From the NCBI GenBank assembly GCA_034112445.1, contig JAWUVI010000017.1, forward strand, positions 62,001 through 126,000: a stretch of DNA of 64,000 nt, written 5' to 3'. Source of the DNA: Pelagadaptatus sp034112445 (GTDB lineage: Bacteria > Pseudomonadota > Gammaproteobacteria > Pseudomonadales > Cellvibrionaceae). Of the stretch, positions 53,662 to 63,986 are shown piece by piece; the first letter of the stretch is position 1, and each line of letters starts with the position of its first letter. The notes under the pieces were generated by a model that did not search any database, had not been told where the DNA came from, and was given only the letters and a program-made list of their open reading frames with translations. The position numbers and the translations under genes are program-made.

Positions 53662-53984
53662 GCTCACTTTAAAATGATTAAAAATGTTGAGGTTAAACTT
53701 ATCTTAGGTCTACAAAAATGTACATGACATGGCATGTCTAGGTGATGCATAAGGTTAATATTTTTGTCAGTTCAGGTTTATTGAAGCAGCAAAAAAATTG
53801 CTGTGAAATAGCATTAAAATTAGGACGCGGATTCTAATTTTTCTAAATATGATCATTACAGACGCTAGAGGCTCAAGTTAAAAAATAGCGTTTACATTAT
53901 AAAAATACCAATACTAAAAATTAAGACACAACAAAAAAAGTTCTAACACGAAGTTAGAGCTCTTAATTAAAATGGGTATTATTT
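53662..53984. other. AT-rich intergenic region with palindromes
   Basis: No gene seen. It holds the palindrome GACATGGCATGTC (53726-53738), a likely operator for the RhlG-like gene, a stem CAGCAA/TTGCTG with an A5 loop (53787-53803) and a small hairpin TCTAAC/GTTAGA (53942-53958) just before the small membrane peptide frame. Confidence 0.5.
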
Positions 53985-54089
53985 ATGAGTATTATATCAA
54001 GTAACAAAAATGTCATATCTAAGCGTAAAATGAGCGTTCTCGTAGCGATTCTTGTTATGGGTTATTTATTATTTGTAATCGCAAGTTAA
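53985..54089 (+). CDS. Possible small membrane peptide (34 residues)
   Basis: Frame MSIISSNKNVISKRKMSVLV, then AILVMGYLLFVIAS and a stop. A charged N-terminal half is followed by one hydrophobic segment (residues 17-34), the layout of single-span peptides including some type I toxins and transporter accessory subunits. GGG stands nine bases before the ATG; support is modest. A large hairpin lies 12-65 bp downstream of the stop. Confidence 0.45.
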   Translation: MSIISSNKNVISKRKMSVLVAILVMGYLLFVIAS

Positions 54090-54100
54090 TTGCTTATAAA

Positions 54101-54154
54101 AAGGTTGGAGTGCAGCAACTAGAATTAATACAAATTAATTCTCACTCCTGCCTT
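54101..54154. other. Strong composite RNA hairpin
   Basis: Outer pairs AAGG/CCTT, then GGAGTG/CACTCC, an 8-nt bulge, then a perfect 9-bp stem AGAATTAAT/ATTAATTCT closed by an ACAA tetraloop. On the minus strand the structure is followed by TTTTTAT and could end transcripts; on the plus strand no T-run follows. It may be the 3' structure of the small-peptide mRNA or a terminator for an antisense RNA. Confidence 0.6.
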
Positions 54155-54297
54155 ATATGAAACGGTTGACGTCCCATATTTCTAATGACTATTGATGTCC
54201 CTCTTTGATTTTTTCGGTGTAGGCAGACTAAAAATATAGTTTCTCACGCCTTATTTTGTTATTTTCACATCCCTTTACATAAACTGAGTCTCATTCA

Positions 54298-54642
54298 TTG
54301 AATAAAGAACCTATTTTGATGCTGGCCGATATTGCCAGTGAGGCCCATGCCCGAATTCAGCAAGACTTTCTGCATATTGATCCGGTTATCGGGGTTAGCC
54401 GCAGCATGAGAAAAAGTGGTATTCCCGCTGACGCTATGACCATTGATTGTCTTAAAACCGGTAAGAGAATCATTATAATTTTGCATGATAAGGAGGCTGA
54501 TATTATTCGCTATCAGTTTTCTTACAAAGATAAAGATCCGGGCAGCGAGTACGAAGTTATGTCGCTTAATGATGCGACCTCACAAACCTTTTACGATTGG
54601 ATTAGTCACTATTTTTCCACGTCAGATAAAGATGAACAATAA
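54298..54642 (+). CDS. Hypothetical protein
   Basis: 114 residues from a TTG; an ATG at 54319 gives 107. Not recognised. It reads as a small alpha/beta protein (DPVIGVSRSMRKSGIPADAMTIDCLKTGKRIIIILHDKEADIIRYQFSY) with a C-terminal helix (DATSQTFYDWISHYF). No membrane segment. It converges on the SMP-30-like gene with a 29-bp gap. Confidence 0.65.
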   Translation: MNKEPILMLADIASEAHARIQQDFLHIDPVIGVSRSMRKSGIPADAMTIDCLKTGKRIIIILHDKEADIIRYQFSYKDKDPGSEYEVMSLNDATSQTFYDWISHYFSTSDKDEQ

Positions 54643-54671
54643 TCCGTCATATTTTACTGCTTGAGCTGTAT

Positions 54672-55745
54672 TTATTTATTAATTCGCGCTAAAAATGGCG
54701 CGACTAAACTGCTGATATAAATACCATTATCGGTTTCATAAGCGCCCGTTGTTAAAGGGTAATTAGCTGCAGGATCTTGCAGGTTTTCAAGCACTTCACC
54801 ATCCTCTGAGATGGCTAAAATATGGCCGTAAAATTTGGCTTTGGGACGAACAAAGCTCGGTAGCCGTTGCACGACTTTTCTTAACCAAGGTTTGGCCGCG
54901 AGTTTATCGAGTAACGCAATTCGAGGTGAGGTAAACCCTAACCAAAACTTACCGTCTTTACCGGCCGTGATGTTGTCGGGAAAGCCCGGTAAGTTGTCTA
55001 AAATAATTTCAGATTGACCTTGTTTATTACCTGCAAGCCAGTACTTCCATACACGATATTCTGACGTTTCATTAACCAAAATAAATTGATTATTAGGATC
55101 GGCGGTAACGCCATTGGCAAAACTTAAACCGGTCATAATGACACGGCTAGCGCCAGTGCTTGGGTTGTATTCAATTACTCGTCCGGTGTAGCCGTGCTCG
55201 AGAATATCCACCAAACTGGCTTTGTAGGTACTGCCGTAAGCTTTGGCAGAAAAACGGGCGGTTGAGTCGCTGATATAAAGATTACCATTGCCCGCTAGGA
55301 CTAAATCGTTGGCGTAGAGCAGGGGCTTACCATCAACTTCAGATAATTTTTTAGTGAGAACCCCGTCGGCACTTAAATGAAATACGCCTTCAAACGCATC
55401 GGCAATCCAAAAGTCATTATTATTACCTTGTGTGATGCCTAATGGCCTCCCGGGTAATTTTACCCAAGCCGTGCCTTCTTGTTGGTTGGGTTGCCAGCGA
55501 ATGATCCAACCTTGATCGGTGGTGGCATAAACCACGCCATGGGCGTCTACAAGAACACCTTCAGGGCCGGTGTAGTCAGCCATTGTAAGCACATCAAAGT
55601 CTTGCAGTGCGGTATTGGTGGCATAGTCGCCTTCATAGCTAGGCGCTTGTGGGGCGTTCCAGCTTATAGGTTCTACTGCCACGGGCCACAGCACAAAATA
55701 AAGTAAAAATGCGGTAACTATAGTTGCTGTAGTTTTTAAAATCAT
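54672..55745 (-). CDS. SMP-30/strictosidine-synthase-like beta-propeller protein
   Basis: 357 residues with an N-terminal membrane anchor or signal segment (about 6-24) and a six-bladed propeller pattern: GPEGVLVDAHGVVYATTDQGWIIRW, YANDLVLAGNGNLYISDSTARF, SFANGVTADPNNQFILVNETSEYRVWKYWL, PGFPDNITAGKDGKFWLGF. Such proteins are calcium-dependent lactonases or related hydrolases; the substrate is unknown. It follows the AraC regulator gene by 18 bp on the same strand and is probably its target. Confidence 0.87.
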   Translation of the reverse strand: MILKTTATIVTAFLLYFVLWPVAVEPISWNAPQAPSYEGDYATNTALQDFDVLTMADYTGPEGVLVDAHGVVYATTDQGWIIRWQPNQQEGTAWVKLPGRPLGITQGNNNDFWIADAFEGVFHLSADGVLTKKLSEVDGKPLLYANDLVLAGNGNLYISDSTARFSAKAYGSTYKASLVDILEHGYTGRVIEYNPSTGASRVIMTGLSFANGVTADPNNQFILVNETSEYRVWKYWLAGNKQGQSEIILDNLPGFPDNITAGKDGKFWLGFTSPRIALLDKLAAKPWLRKVVQRLPSFVRPKAKFYGHILAISEDGEVLENLQDPAANYPLTTGAYETDNGIYISSLVAPFLARINK

Positions 55746-55763
55746 GAAAATGTCCCGTTGAGA

Positions 55764-56768
55764 TTATTTTTGATTTTGCGCACGGAAGTCTTTGGGGGTA
55801 AGACCAGTCCATTGTTTAAAGGCTCTGGAAAAAACTCGGGGCTCACTAAAATCCATTCGTAACGCAATTTCAGTAATACTTAAACTGCGATTGAGTAAAA
55901 GTTTAATGGCTAAGTCATTACGCAGGTTGTTTTTTATTTGTTGGTAACTGGTGCCTTCGGCGGATAATTTTCGGCGTAGAGTTTGTTGGCTGATGCCCAG
56001 ATTTTTACACAGATCTTCGGCTATGGGCATAGCTAACGACTCGCTATTTTTACTTTGTAGTAACTGATTGATACGAGCGGTTAAGCTGGTGTCTTCGCCG
56101 GGAATAGTCAGTAGATCAATGGGCGCTCGACGCAGAAAAACTTCGAGTTCACGTTTGCTTTTTATCAGTGGCTGCTCAAGGTAATGCTTATGAAAAACCA
56201 AACGGTTGTATTTGCTTTTTGTGTAAGTTGGGCAGCGAAACAAAAGATTGAATTCCATTGGATCGAGAGGCGTGTAATTAATGTAGGTAGCCTGTAATTT
56301 TATCGGTTTACCGATAAACCAACTGGCAAATCTATGCCAAATAACCAGCCAATATTCAATATAGAAGTGCTCAAAATCAAGTTCAGGTCGGCGAAATTCG
56401 GTGGTGAAATAAACGTGGTCGCCTTCGTATTCAAGCGACATTTTGACCTCATTAGTGATTTGATTGTAAAACCGGATACCGTTTACAAACAGCTCTTCCA
56501 GCGTTTCGCAATAAGATACCCAATCGGCCATCAAGCCAAATGTACCAGCTTTGATGGGGAACTCGGTAAAGCCCATAAATTCGTCGTTCATCTCTAGGGC
56601 AATAGAACCATAAAGCTTAGCTACTAAGTCGACATGAATTCTGGCTTTCGGGTCGTTGAGTGGTTTTTCAGGGATACGAGCTTGTCGCAATAAGTGCTTG
56701 GTGTTTAAACCCTTGGCGCGGGCGCCACCAAGAGCGGATTTAATATAATGGGTTCCTATACTGGCCAC
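55764..56768 (-). CDS. AraC-family transcription regulator
   Basis: 334 residues. An N-terminal ligand domain of the arabinose-binding-like OruR/ArgR type (to about residue 225) and a C-terminal double helix-turn-helix (IAEDLCKNLGISQQTLRRKLSAEGTSYQQIKNNLRNDLAIKLLLN ... SITEIALRMDFSEPRVFSRAFKQWTGLTPKDFR). The start is GTG directly after the stop of the flavodoxin gene. It probably controls the flavodoxin and SMP-30-like genes; the inducer is unknown. Confidence 0.9.
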   Translation of the reverse strand: MASIGTHYIKSALGGARAKGLNTKHLLRQARIPEKPLNDPKARIHVDLVAKLYGSIALEMNDEFMGFTEFPIKAGTFGLMADWVSYCETLEELFVNGIRFYNQITNEVKMSLEYEGDHVYFTTEFRRPELDFEHFYIEYWLVIWHRFASWFIGKPIKLQATYINYTPLDPMEFNLLFRCPTYTKSKYNRLVFHKHYLEQPLIKSKRELEVFLRRAPIDLLTIPGEDTSLTARINQLLQSKNSESLAMPIAEDLCKNLGISQQTLRRKLSAEGTSYQQIKNNLRNDLAIKLLLNRSLSITEIALRMDFSEPRVFSRAFKQWTGLTPKDFRAQNQK

Positions 56769-57224
56769 TTAAAAAACGCCCATGGCTAATCCGCAAGCCA
56801 TAGTTTGTCCCAACTCATTTGCCTGTTGTAAATATTCAGGGGTGATTTCACCCTTGGCGATTAATGGATCCATTACTTTTTTCATGGGGTAACCTTTGAG
56901 AATTCGATCGCATTCTCTTACGGCATTGGTGCCGTCATTGCCTGCCGAAATAAATAAAGCGTAGGGTCTGTTCAATTCGTAGGGTTCTGCGGGGTAATAG
57001 GTTCGGTCGTAAAAATCTTTTAAGGCGCCGCTCATGTAGCCAAAGTTTTCTGGTGTCCCAAATAAAATAGCGTCGCTCCAAATTAGATCGTCTAAGGTTC
57101 CATCTTTGGCCATGATCAATCGTGACTCAACTTCCTTTTCGGCGTGCGCTCCACACAGCACAGCCTGAGCCAGTTGGCCTGTGTTACCGCTTTGGGTGTG
57201 ATAAAGGATGAGTAAATGTTTCAT
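56769..57224 (-). CDS. Flavodoxin-family protein
   Basis: 151 residues with the FMN loop LILYHTQSGNTGQLAQAV and GTPENFGYMSGALKDFYDRT, as in WrbA/flavodoxin-like NADPH-dependent reductases. Short for WrbA (about 200). Probably a redox enzyme or carrier. It abuts the AraC gene with no spacer, so the three genes on this strand (flavodoxin, regulator, propeller) look like one operon. Confidence 0.87.
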   Translation of the reverse strand: MKHLLILYHTQSGNTGQLAQAVLCGAHAEKEVESRLIMAKDGTLDDLIWSDAILFGTPENFGYMSGALKDFYDRTYYPAEPYELNRPYALFISAGNDGTNAVRECDRILKGYPMKKVMDPLIAKGEITPEYLQQANELGQTMACGLAMGVF

Positions 57225-57289
57225 AAGGCTTTATTAAGCTCTCGATGTTTCTACTACTTATAGCCTATTCATAATAACTCATTTATAGC

Positions 57290-59776
57290 GTGATATTGGT
57301 GGCTATTCTCGATTCGCCCGATTATTTTTTTAAAAAAACTATGTTGTTGTGTTTGGTGTCCATAAGCGCGGTGATGCTGGTGAGTTTGTTGCCGTTGCTG
57401 CCGTCGTTAACTTATTTAGGCTGCCTATCTAGTGGCCTGTTTTTAGCCGGTTGTATTTTATATGTTCGTTTGCCTAGATACAGATTGTGGGTGGTATATG
57501 GGCTGGTGTTTTTATTGGTGGCTGGCTGGTGCATAGTTTGGGGGCAGGCCCAAATTGATAAACGATTGCCGTCCACCATAGAGGGTATCGATTTACTGGT
57601 GCAGGGGCGGGTGGTGTCATTACCTGCACAAACAACTAGAGGACAGAGATTTGAATTTAAACTGACTGACGTCCAGTTGATGTCTGAAGTAAACGATTCA
57701 GCTGAGTCTATCGATTTTACTGAAAAAATTCGTTTGAGCTGGTATTCAAAATTTCAACCAGTAGTTGAGGCTGGCACTTCTTATCAGCTTTTGGTTCGGT
57801 TGAAGCGACCGCATGGTTTGGTTAATCCGGCGGGGTTTGATTACGAACGTTGGCTTTTTGCTCGAGGTGTCGGCGCTACGGGCTACGTCAAAAACTCTAC
57901 CTATAACAGGATGATCACTAATGGATCTCAGGACTTTTTGTATAGGTTCTCTAGATTGTCTGTCAATGGAATCAGACAGCGTTTACAAACTTTCATTGTT
58001 GATGCAGTAGATGACTCAACTATTGCATCGGTGTTGTTGGCCTTGGGTATTGGAGATCAACAATTACTCGATAGATCGGACCATGAATTGCTGCAAAAAA
58101 TGGGGTTGTCGCATCTGATGGCTATATCCGGTTTGCATATTGGTCTTGCTGCTGGTTTTGGGATGTGGCTGGGAAAGGGTATTGGTCGGGTATTAAATTT
58201 ACTGGCGCCGAGTATTTTCTTTACTCCTACAATTGCGCCTATTGTGTCTCTGCTAGCGGCATTTATGTATGCCTTGTTGGCTGGGTTCTCGTTACCGACA
58301 CAGCGGGCGTTTGTCATGCTGTTGGTCTGGGTGAGCTTATATATCAGTGGTCGCCGTTACAGTGTTTGGTTGCCTTGGTGGGTGTCCATGGCGTTGATCT
58401 TATTATGGCAACCGCTGGCTCATTTAGAGCGCGGATTTTGGCTCTCGTTTATTGCTGTTGCCGTATTGATCAATACCTTTCAATCGGACTGGTTGAAAAA
58501 CCAAACGTGGCTGCAAGCCTTAGTAAAAGCGCAATTGATTTTGTTTGTCAGCTTAGGGATTTTACAGTGGACGTTGGGCTTGCCGGTGTCCTTGGTTTCT
58601 CCTCTGATAAATTTGTTGGCGATACCTTATGTTGGTTTCATCATGGTGCCTGTGCTTTTGGTTGCTTTGTGCTTGGTTGGTGTTGATCAATCTTGGGCCG
58701 TGTTTGCTCTAAATATCGCGGTGTTCGGTACCGATATGTTTTGGACGAGTTTATTGTTTGTCGATCAATATATAGGTCAGATGAATGGTTGGGATGTGTT
58801 ATTGCTGAACCGTTCAAGTTCACCCAGCAACATAATGCTATTGATTGGTGCGGGCTGCTTGGTTATTTGTTTGTTGCCGGTGTTTTGGATGACGCGACTG
58901 ATTGCCAGCTTAGCCGTTGTGTGTTGTTTGAATCCTAGCAAAATTCAGCATCATGGATTGAGTGTGATGGTGTTTGACGTGGGGCAAGGTTTAGCTATGG
59001 CACTGCATCTGCACAACCAAACTTGGCTATATGATTTGGGTTATCGTTCTTCCAATGGTTTTAGTACAGCGATCAGTGTGATCCTGCCTTATTTGCGTTC
59101 AAAAGGTATTACTGATTTAGATAAGGTTTTTATCAGCCACGCTGACGGTGATCATGTTGGTGGCGTTAACGATATTGTTACCGCTTTACCAGTGCAAGAA
59201 TGGTATTGGGGTGAACCACGGCGCACCCAAGTATTAACTCGGCAATTCGTTTCAGCTCATAATTGTGACAGCGATAAACACTGGCTGATTAAAGACCAGG
59301 TTAATCAAGCAGGAATTGACGTTTGGCTGTTAGGCATCAAACCATTGGCCGTAGATAAACTTAGCGGCAATAATTTATCGTGTGTTTTGTTGCTGAGCTA
59401 TGGCGATACTCAGATTTTATTAACGGGCGATATAGAAGCGGAGCGAGAACAACAACTGCTTGAGCATCCACGGCTTAAGCATCCTTTGCTTAAAGACGGT
59501 GTTGATGTGTTGATGGTTCCTCATCATGGCAGTAAAACGTCATCGACTCCCTACTTTCTAAATAAATTATCGCCAGATTTAGCGGTTGTCAGCGCCGGTT
59601 ATTTAAGCCGTTATGGCCATCCAAGTTCAACCGTGGTGACGCGTTATCAGCAGAGAGATATTGATTTAGTGAATACGGCGCAACATGGGTCGGTATTAAT
59701 TGATGTTGATGCTGAGCAAGGTTGGCAGGCTCGGTCATACCGGCTAATAAGTCGGCGCTATTGGCGAAGTGAATGA
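57290..59776 (+). CDS. comEC: DNA uptake channel protein ComEC/Rec2
   Basis: 828 residues. Order of parts: N-terminal membrane helices and an OB-like DUF4131 domain (VQGRVVSLPAQTTRGQRFEFKLTDVQL), the Competence domain with many membrane segments (LLQKMGLSHLMAISGLHIGLAAGFG), and a C-terminal metallo-beta-lactamase-like nuclease domain (VMVFDVGQGLAMAL) with H617-x-D619-x-D621-H622 in SHADGDHVGG and MVPHHGSKTSS. It carries single-stranded DNA across the inner membrane in natural transformation. The start is GTG at 57290; GTG 57299 or ATG 57341 are possible. Confidence 0.94.
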   Translation: MILVAILDSPDYFFKKTMLLCLVSISAVMLVSLLPLLPSLTYLGCLSSGLFLAGCILYVRLPRYRLWVVYGLVFLLVAGWCIVWGQAQIDKRLPSTIEGIDLLVQGRVVSLPAQTTRGQRFEFKLTDVQLMSEVNDSAESIDFTEKIRLSWYSKFQPVVEAGTSYQLLVRLKRPHGLVNPAGFDYERWLFARGVGATGYVKNSTYNRMITNGSQDFLYRFSRLSVNGIRQRLQTFIVDAVDDSTIASVLLALGIGDQQLLDRSDHELLQKMGLSHLMAISGLHIGLAAGFGMWLGKGIGRVLNLLAPSIFFTPTIAPIVSLLAAFMYALLAGFSLPTQRAFVMLLVWVSLYISGRRYSVWLPWWVSMALILLWQPLAHLERGFWLSFIAVAVLINTFQSDWLKNQTWLQALVKAQLILFVSLGILQWTLGLPVSLVSPLINLLAIPYVGFIMVPVLLVALCLVGVDQSWAVFALNIAVFGTDMFWTSLLFVDQYIGQMNGWDVLLLNRSSSPSNIMLLIGAGCLVICLLPVFWMTRLIASLAVVCCLNPSKIQHHGLSVMVFDVGQGLAMALHLHNQTWLYDLGYRSSNGFSTAISVILPYLRSKGITDLDKVFISHADGDHVGGVNDIVTALPVQEWYWGEPRRTQVLTRQFVSAHNCDSDKHWLIKDQVNQAGIDVWLLGIKPLAVDKLSGNNLSCVLLLSYGDTQILLTGDIEAEREQQLLEHPRLKHPLLKDGVDVLMVPHHGSKTSSTPYFLNKLSPDLAVVSAGYLSRYGHPSSTVVTRYQQRDIDLVNTAQHGSVLIDVDAEQGWQARSYRLISRRYWRSE

Positions 59777-59867
59777 TTTTTACCGCAAAAGCTTTTTATC
59801 AAGCAGGGATATGGTAAAGTTCTGTGCATATTTTCATCCCTAAATATAATAATTAAGGAAGCTTGGC

Positions 59868-60494
59868 GTGCTTGAGATTATTTCTGCCGGTGGTTGGTTG
59901 ATGCTGCCCATTATTTTATGTTCAGTTGCGGTTATTGCTATTTCTATCGAGCGTTATTGGACGCTTAATCCAGAAAAAATTGCACCTAGACCTTTGTTGG
60001 CTCAGCTGTGGAGTTGGTTGAAGAACAATCAGCTTGATTCAGTTAAATTAAAAGAATTACGTCAGTCTTCTGAGTTGGGGAAAATTCTTGCGGCAGGTTT
60101 GAGCAATTCAAAGCACGGCCGTGAAGTGATGAAAGACAGTATTCAAGAAGCCGCTAATCAAGTGGTCCATGATATGGAACATTATTTGGGGGTTTTAGGA
60201 ACCATTGCAGCGATCGCGCCTTTATTAGGTTTACTTGGTACTGTGCTGGGTATGATTAAAGTGTTTACAGCCATCATGTTACAAGGTACTGGTAATGCCG
60301 GTGTGTTGGCTGGTGGCATTTCTGAAGCACTAATCACCACCGCAGCCGGTTTGTGTGTGGCGATTCCTGCCATGATGTTGCACCGTTTTTTCTTGCGTCG
60401 TGTTGATGGCCTAATGGTTACGATGGAACAAGATGCCGTGAAATTAGTAGATGCGTTACACAGTGAACGCCGTGTTGATGTTAAGTCGGTTTAA
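59868..60494 (+). CDS. exbB: ExbB/TolQ-type proton channel protein
   Basis: 208 residues, three membrane segments. The MotA/TolQ/ExbB core is HDMEHYLGVLGTIAAIAPLLGLLGTVLGMIKVFTAI and GISEALITTAAGLCVAIPAMMLHRFF. With ExbD it uses the proton gradient to drive a TonB-like process. In this gene order (after comEC, before lpxK) the pair is standard in Pseudomonas-like genomes and no tonB is adjacent. Start GTG with AAGGAAG before it. Confidence 0.92.
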   Translation: MLEIISAGGWLMLPIILCSVAVIAISIERYWTLNPEKIAPRPLLAQLWSWLKNNQLDSVKLKELRQSSELGKILAAGLSNSKHGREVMKDSIQEAANQVVHDMEHYLGVLGTIAAIAPLLGLLGTVLGMIKVFTAIMLQGTGNAGVLAGGISEALITTAAGLCVAIPAMMLHRFFLRRVDGLMVTMEQDAVKLVDALHSERRVDVKSV

Positions 60495-60519
60495 CGGTGC
60501 TACTTAAGGAACGTTCACG

Positions 60520-60945
60520 GTGAAATTTAAACGGCAACTTAAAGACGAAGACAGCATTAACTTAACGCCGTTAATTGACGTTGTGTTTTTACTACTGATT
60601 TTTTTTATGGTCTCAACCACGTTTACCAAAGAAACTCATCTGAGTGTCGATTTGCCCGAGGCAGTTGGCGAACCGAGCTTAAAACAATCTGAACCATTAG
60701 AGATCCTTATCAGTGCGCAAGGTGAATACTCGGTTAATGGTCGAGCCTTAATTAACTCTAAGGCAAGTACTTTAATAGTGGCTCTTGGCAAAGTAGCTGA
60801 GGGTGACTTAAAGCGTCCGTTAATGATCACGGCTGATGCCAAAACACCTCATCAAGCGGTCGTTACGGCTATGGATGCGGCGGGGCAAGCTGGCTTTGTT
60901 CATCTGAGTATGACCACAAAAAATCCTAAGCAAGAACAAGAGTAG
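60520..60945 (+). CDS. exbD: ExbD/TolR-type protein
   Basis: 141 residues: short cytoplasmic N-terminus, one membrane helix with the proton-carrying Asp in LTPLIDVVFLLLIFFMVSTTF, and a periplasmic domain (DLPEAVGEP ... DAAGQAGFVHLSMTT). Start GTG with AAGGAACG upstream. Works with the exbB product just before it. Confidence 0.92.
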   Translation: MKFKRQLKDEDSINLTPLIDVVFLLLIFFMVSTTFTKETHLSVDLPEAVGEPSLKQSEPLEILISAQGEYSVNGRALINSKASTLIVALGKVAEGDLKRPLMITADAKTPHQAVVTAMDAAGQAGFVHLSMTTKNPKQEQE

Positions 60946-60984
60946 CTTTAGCTCTGAGTCTCTATAGCAACCGGTAGTTTTCTC

Positions 60985-62128
<1,144 letters not shown>

Positions 62129-62139
<11 letters not shown>

Positions 62140-62908
62140 AACCGAATTAGATTTTACCGTTGTTATTCCATCACGTTTCGGCTCCAGCCGATTGCCAGGC
62201 AAGCCTCTCGAACTGATAGCGGGTAAGCCGATGATTGAGTACGTATACAAGCAAGCGATACAAAGTAAAGCCGCTAGAGTTGTAGTTGCAACAGATGATC
62301 AAAGGATTGCTGATGTGGTTATGGGCTTTGGCGGAGAGTATTGCATGACCGCAAAAAATCATGAGTCGGGTACCGATAGAATACAAGAAGTCGCTGCGAA
62401 ACTTGGTCTGGATAATGATCATATCGTGGTCAATGTGCAAGGTGATGAACCTCTGATCCCTCCATCAGTTATCAACCAGGTGGCAATGAATTTATCGGCA
62501 AATAACGGCGCCAGTGCCGCAACCTTGTCTGAAACCATTGGCTGTATAGGTGAATTTAAAAACCCCAATGCAGTAAAATTAGTGATGGATAAAAACGGTT
62601 ACGCTTTGTATTTTAGTCGTGCTTCTATTCCATGGCCTCGGGATAGCTTTACTGCCGATGACAGTATTTTACCTGATGCGAAATCGTTTAACCGTCACAT
62701 TGGTATATACGCTTATAAAGTCAGCTTGCTCAACGAGTTTGTAACTTGGTCGATGAGCCCGCTAGAAGAGCTGGAGTGCCTAGAGCAACTTAGAATTCTA
62801 TGGAATGGTCATCGTATTCATGTTGAACAGGCAGTTGATATGGTGCCTGGTGGCGTTGATACACAGGTCGATTTAGATCGTCTTCGGGCTGTTTTTGAAG
62901 ACGCATAA
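62129..62908 (+). CDS. kdsB: 3-deoxy-manno-octulosonate cytidylyltransferase KdsB
   Basis: 259 residues. CTP-binding start FTVVIPSRFGSSRLPGKPL, VVVATDDQRI, ESGTDRIQEVA, VNVQGDEPLIPP, ALYFSRASIPWPRD and HIGIYAYKVSLL are all conserved. Activates Kdo as CMP-Kdo for lipopolysaccharide core. It overlaps lpxK, and murB follows 32 bp downstream. Confidence 0.97.
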
Positions 62909-62940
62909 ATCTTGATTCATCCTGTATAAGGAATTTAACG

Positions 62941-63984
62941 GTGATAGTTCACGGTGCAGATTTAACATCATTCAATACTCTTGGCGTTAAAGTTCAAGCG
63001 AATTGTTTTGTCGACGTTAAATCGTTAGACGATTTACAAAAAGCCTTACAGTGGCGCAAACAACAAACCTTAGACGTTGATCAATTCTTACCAATTATGG
63101 CTTTGGGTGGTGGTAGTAATATTGTTTTACGTAATGACTTTCCTGGCATGGTTATCAAAGTTGATATTCAGTACCGCGAAGTTATTGAGGAAGATGATGA
63201 TTTTGTTTGGTTGCGCGTTGGTGCAGGAGAAAATTGGCATCAATTTGTCGAGTATTGTATGTCGTTTCACTACTGGGGTTTGGAAAATTTAGCCTTGATT
63301 CCTGGTAGTGTCGGTGCTGCGCCGATTCAAAATATTGGTGCCTATGGGGTTGAGGTCGGTGATTTTTTAGCGGAAGTTTCAGCAGTCGAAATTCGCAGCG
63401 GTGTCAGTGTCTGTTTTGATAAAGTGGCTTGTCAGCTGGGTTATCGTGATAGTGTTTTTAAGAAAAAGTTTAAAGATAAATACATCATTACCTCAGTCAC
63501 CTTTAAATTGCGTAAAAGTCCGGCGACTAAAGTAACTTATCCAGCGTTGCTACAAAATTTTCAGAATAAAGGCATTGTCGATCCAACGCCGCAACAAGTC
63601 TTTGATACCGTGTGCGAGGTGCGCCGCAGTAAATTACCTGATCCAAACGATATTCCCAATGTGGGAAGCTTTTTTAAAAATCCCGTAGTAACAAATTCAC
63701 ACTATCAAACACTTAAATTACAGCATAAAAATATTGTGGGTTATGTTCAAAATGATGGCGATGTGAAATTGGCGGCAGGTTGGTTAATAGAGCAGGCAGG
63801 CTGGAAAGGTTTTATTGATGGCCCCGTTGGTGTGCACCACAAGCAGGCGCTCGTTATTGTTAATCATGATAATGGTAGCGGTGAGCAAGTTTTAAATTTA
63901 GCGGAAAAAATTCAGCATGATATCAAGCAAAAGTATGATGTTGAATTAGAAGTTGAGCCACGAATTTACGGTGTTTCTGAATAA
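62941..63984 (+). CDS. murB: UDP-N-acetylenolpyruvoylglucosamine reductase MurB
   Basis: 347 residues, type I MurB as in E. coli. FAD-binding segments MALGGGSNIVLRNDFPGMVIKVDI and NLALIPGSVGAAPIQNIGAYGVEV, the catalytic Ser in PNVGSFFKNPVV, and the terminal VEPRIYGV (family ...EPRVIG...). It makes UDP-N-acetylmuramate for peptidoglycan. Start GTG with AAGGAA nine bases before it. Confidence 0.96.
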   Translation: MIVHGADLTSFNTLGVKVQANCFVDVKSLDDLQKALQWRKQQTLDVDQFLPIMALGGGSNIVLRNDFPGMVIKVDIQYREVIEEDDDFVWLRVGAGENWHQFVEYCMSFHYWGLENLALIPGSVGAAPIQNIGAYGVEVGDFLAEVSAVEIRSGVSVCFDKVACQLGYRDSVFKKKFKDKYIITSVTFKLRKSPATKVTYPALLQNFQNKGIVDPTPQQVFDTVCEVRRSKLPDPNDIPNVGSFFKNPVVTNSHYQTLKLQHKNIVGYVQNDGDVKLAAGWLIEQAGWKGFIDGPVGVHHKQALVIVNHDNGSGEQVLNLAEKIQHDIKQKYDVELEVEPRIYGVSE

Positions 63985-63986
63985 GT

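Noticed and set aside
58165..58938. Overlapping plus-strand frames inside comEC
   Set aside because: They are out of frame with the well-conserved ComEC sequence and show no domain of their own.
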